Shown here in pieces: positions 63,379-64,000 of a DNA stretch of 64,000 bases. Origin of the DNA: Pirellulales bacterium (GTDB lineage: Bacteria; Planctomycetota; Planctomycetia; Pirellulales; Lacipirellulaceae); the NCBI GenBank assembly GCA_028279215.1, contig JANQOF010000020.1, positions 62,001-126,000 of the forward strand, read 5' to 3'. The translations under genes were made by a program, and so were the position numbers. How positions within the stretch are numbered: position 1 is the first letter of the stretch; each line of letters opens with the position of its first letter. The notes beneath the pieces are model-generated. The model made no database searches. It had not been told where the DNA came from and saw only the letters and a list, made by a program, of their open reading frames with translations.

Positions 63379-64000
63379 TAGAAGGCAATCTCGGTGGCAA
63401 ATTTCTGAGCTTCATCAGGTCCCGGCACGGCGTAATCGGGGTCTTTCGCACGAATGTGGATTTCGCCATCGTCGAGCACCTTCACATCCAGGGGCACAAT
63501 GGTGACGCCCTGCTCATTTATCGTCTGAGCGTTGTCACGCAGGTCGCGGTCTCGGATACCATCGCGGGGCAGTGGCGGTACATTCGCGTTGAAGAACGCG
63601 GTGCACCACCATTTGCCGTCCCTGGTCTGAAATGGTGTACCATGACCTAGAAAGCGTCCGGCGAACTTGCGAGGCCCGTATGGACCAGTGATCTCATCGG
63701 CGACGCAATAGTACAGATTGTAAGAGCCTTTCCTTCCCCGGTCCGTCGACCAGGCGGTGCCTAGATGCACGTACTTGTTATTAACCTTGATCATGGTGGC
63801 CCCTTCGTGGCCAATTCTATTGATGGGTTTGCCGTCGGGTCCGGGGCGACTGCCCGCTGGGTCGATCCGAACTGGTTCAGCGGCGTAGCCAGCAAGGTCG
63901 CTGCTTAGTGGCGCGATCAAGGTATTCTGCCAGAGCAGGTACCAAGTTCCATCATCGTCTTGAAACAACGAAGGATCATGTCGCTGCCCGAGCGCTCCAC
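63378..64000 (-). CDS. GH43-like family glycoside hydrolase (5' end cut by window edge)
   Basis: C-terminal 207 residues visible. The first visible part reads RHDPSLFQDDDGTWYLLWQNTLIAPL, the HDPSxFxDDDGxxYL blade of five-bladed propeller glycosidases (GH43/GH117-like). RIGHEGATMIKVNNKYVHLGTAW and GHGTPFQTRDGKWWCTAFFN follow, including the acid-type Glu in GHEG. It may act on arabinose-, galactose- or xylose-containing polymer. Next gene (GH5-like) overlaps by 1 bp, then two sulfatases: a sulfated-glycan operon. Confidence 0.85.
   Translation of the reverse strand, partial: GALGQRHDPSLFQDDDGTWYLLWQNTLIAPLSSDLAGYAAEPVRIDPAGSRPGPDGKPINRIGHEGATMIKVNNKYVHLGTAWSTDRGRKGSYNLYYCVADEITGPYGPRKFAGRFLGHGTPFQTRDGKWWCTAFFNANVPPLPRDGIRDRDLRDNAQTINEQGVTIVPLDVKVLDDGEIHIRAKDPDYAVPGPDEAQKFATEIAF

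Overview
The window looks like chromosomal DNA from a planctomycete, most likely of the Pirellulales. Three signs point there: several secreted proteins combine a dockerin-like block ([13 protein letters not shown]) with a PEP-CTERM tail; there is a DUF1559 prepilin-like gene and a Cys-rich outer-membrane-like protein of planctomycete type; and small RFSLR-type membrane proteins, Ser/Thr kinases, ECF sigma factors and Cys-type sulfatases are all present. The two outermost genes (a UvrD/PcrA helicase at the left, a GH43-like glycosidase at the right) run off the ends. I saw no tRNA, rRNA, CRISPR array, prophage or intact insertion sequence.

Layout. 1-16.9 kb is mostly housekeeping: uvrD/pcrA, an RNA polymerase alpha-CTD-like protein, GNAT, Rieske, LpxL-type acyltransferase, Gfo/Idh/MocA oxidoreductase, trmL, murB plus an FtsQ-like gene, csrA, hslVU, tsaE, a release-factor-like GGQ protein and polX. 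18.6-22.8 kb is an accessory cluster of a DUF1559 prepilin and three secreted proteins. It carries two near-identical 15-bp palindromes in 7-1-7 form and ends in a strong terminator. 22.9-31.6 kb has an HtrA-type protease, thiL, hemB, an LmbU-like protein, a Ser/Thr kinase and adenine deaminase. 31.6-33.3 kb is decayed DNA with two apparently frameshifted small genes. 33.3-45.2 kb carries an outer-membrane-like protein, a lipoprotein hydrolase, a sugar-binding protein, a deaminase, a MoxR/four-helix-bundle/beta-propeller block and two membrane proteins. 45.2-47.0 kb is leuA with what reads as a complete ribosome-mediated leucine attenuator. A barstar-like gene follows inside inverted repeats, then glutamate decarboxylase and a tripartite AaeXAB/NodT-type efflux set (50.9-56.4 kb). 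57.0-58.9 kb is a sigma factor / membrane regulator / secreted protein operon. 59.2-64 kb is a polysaccharide-degradation operon (GH43-like, GH5-like, two sulfatases) on the minus strand.

Most notable non-coding structures: (1) the leucine leader peptide, antiterminator and terminator upstream of leuA; (2) the TGCAAT-N3-ATTGCA operator pair at the secreted-protein cluster; (3) a structured intergenic element with three TGGGGCAAAA arms, present at 17.05-17.18 kb and again at 56.44-56.57 kb; (4) REP-like inverted repeats bracketing a lone barstar-like gene and a four-helix-bundle gene. All function calls come from reading the sequence and recalled family motifs; no searches were run.
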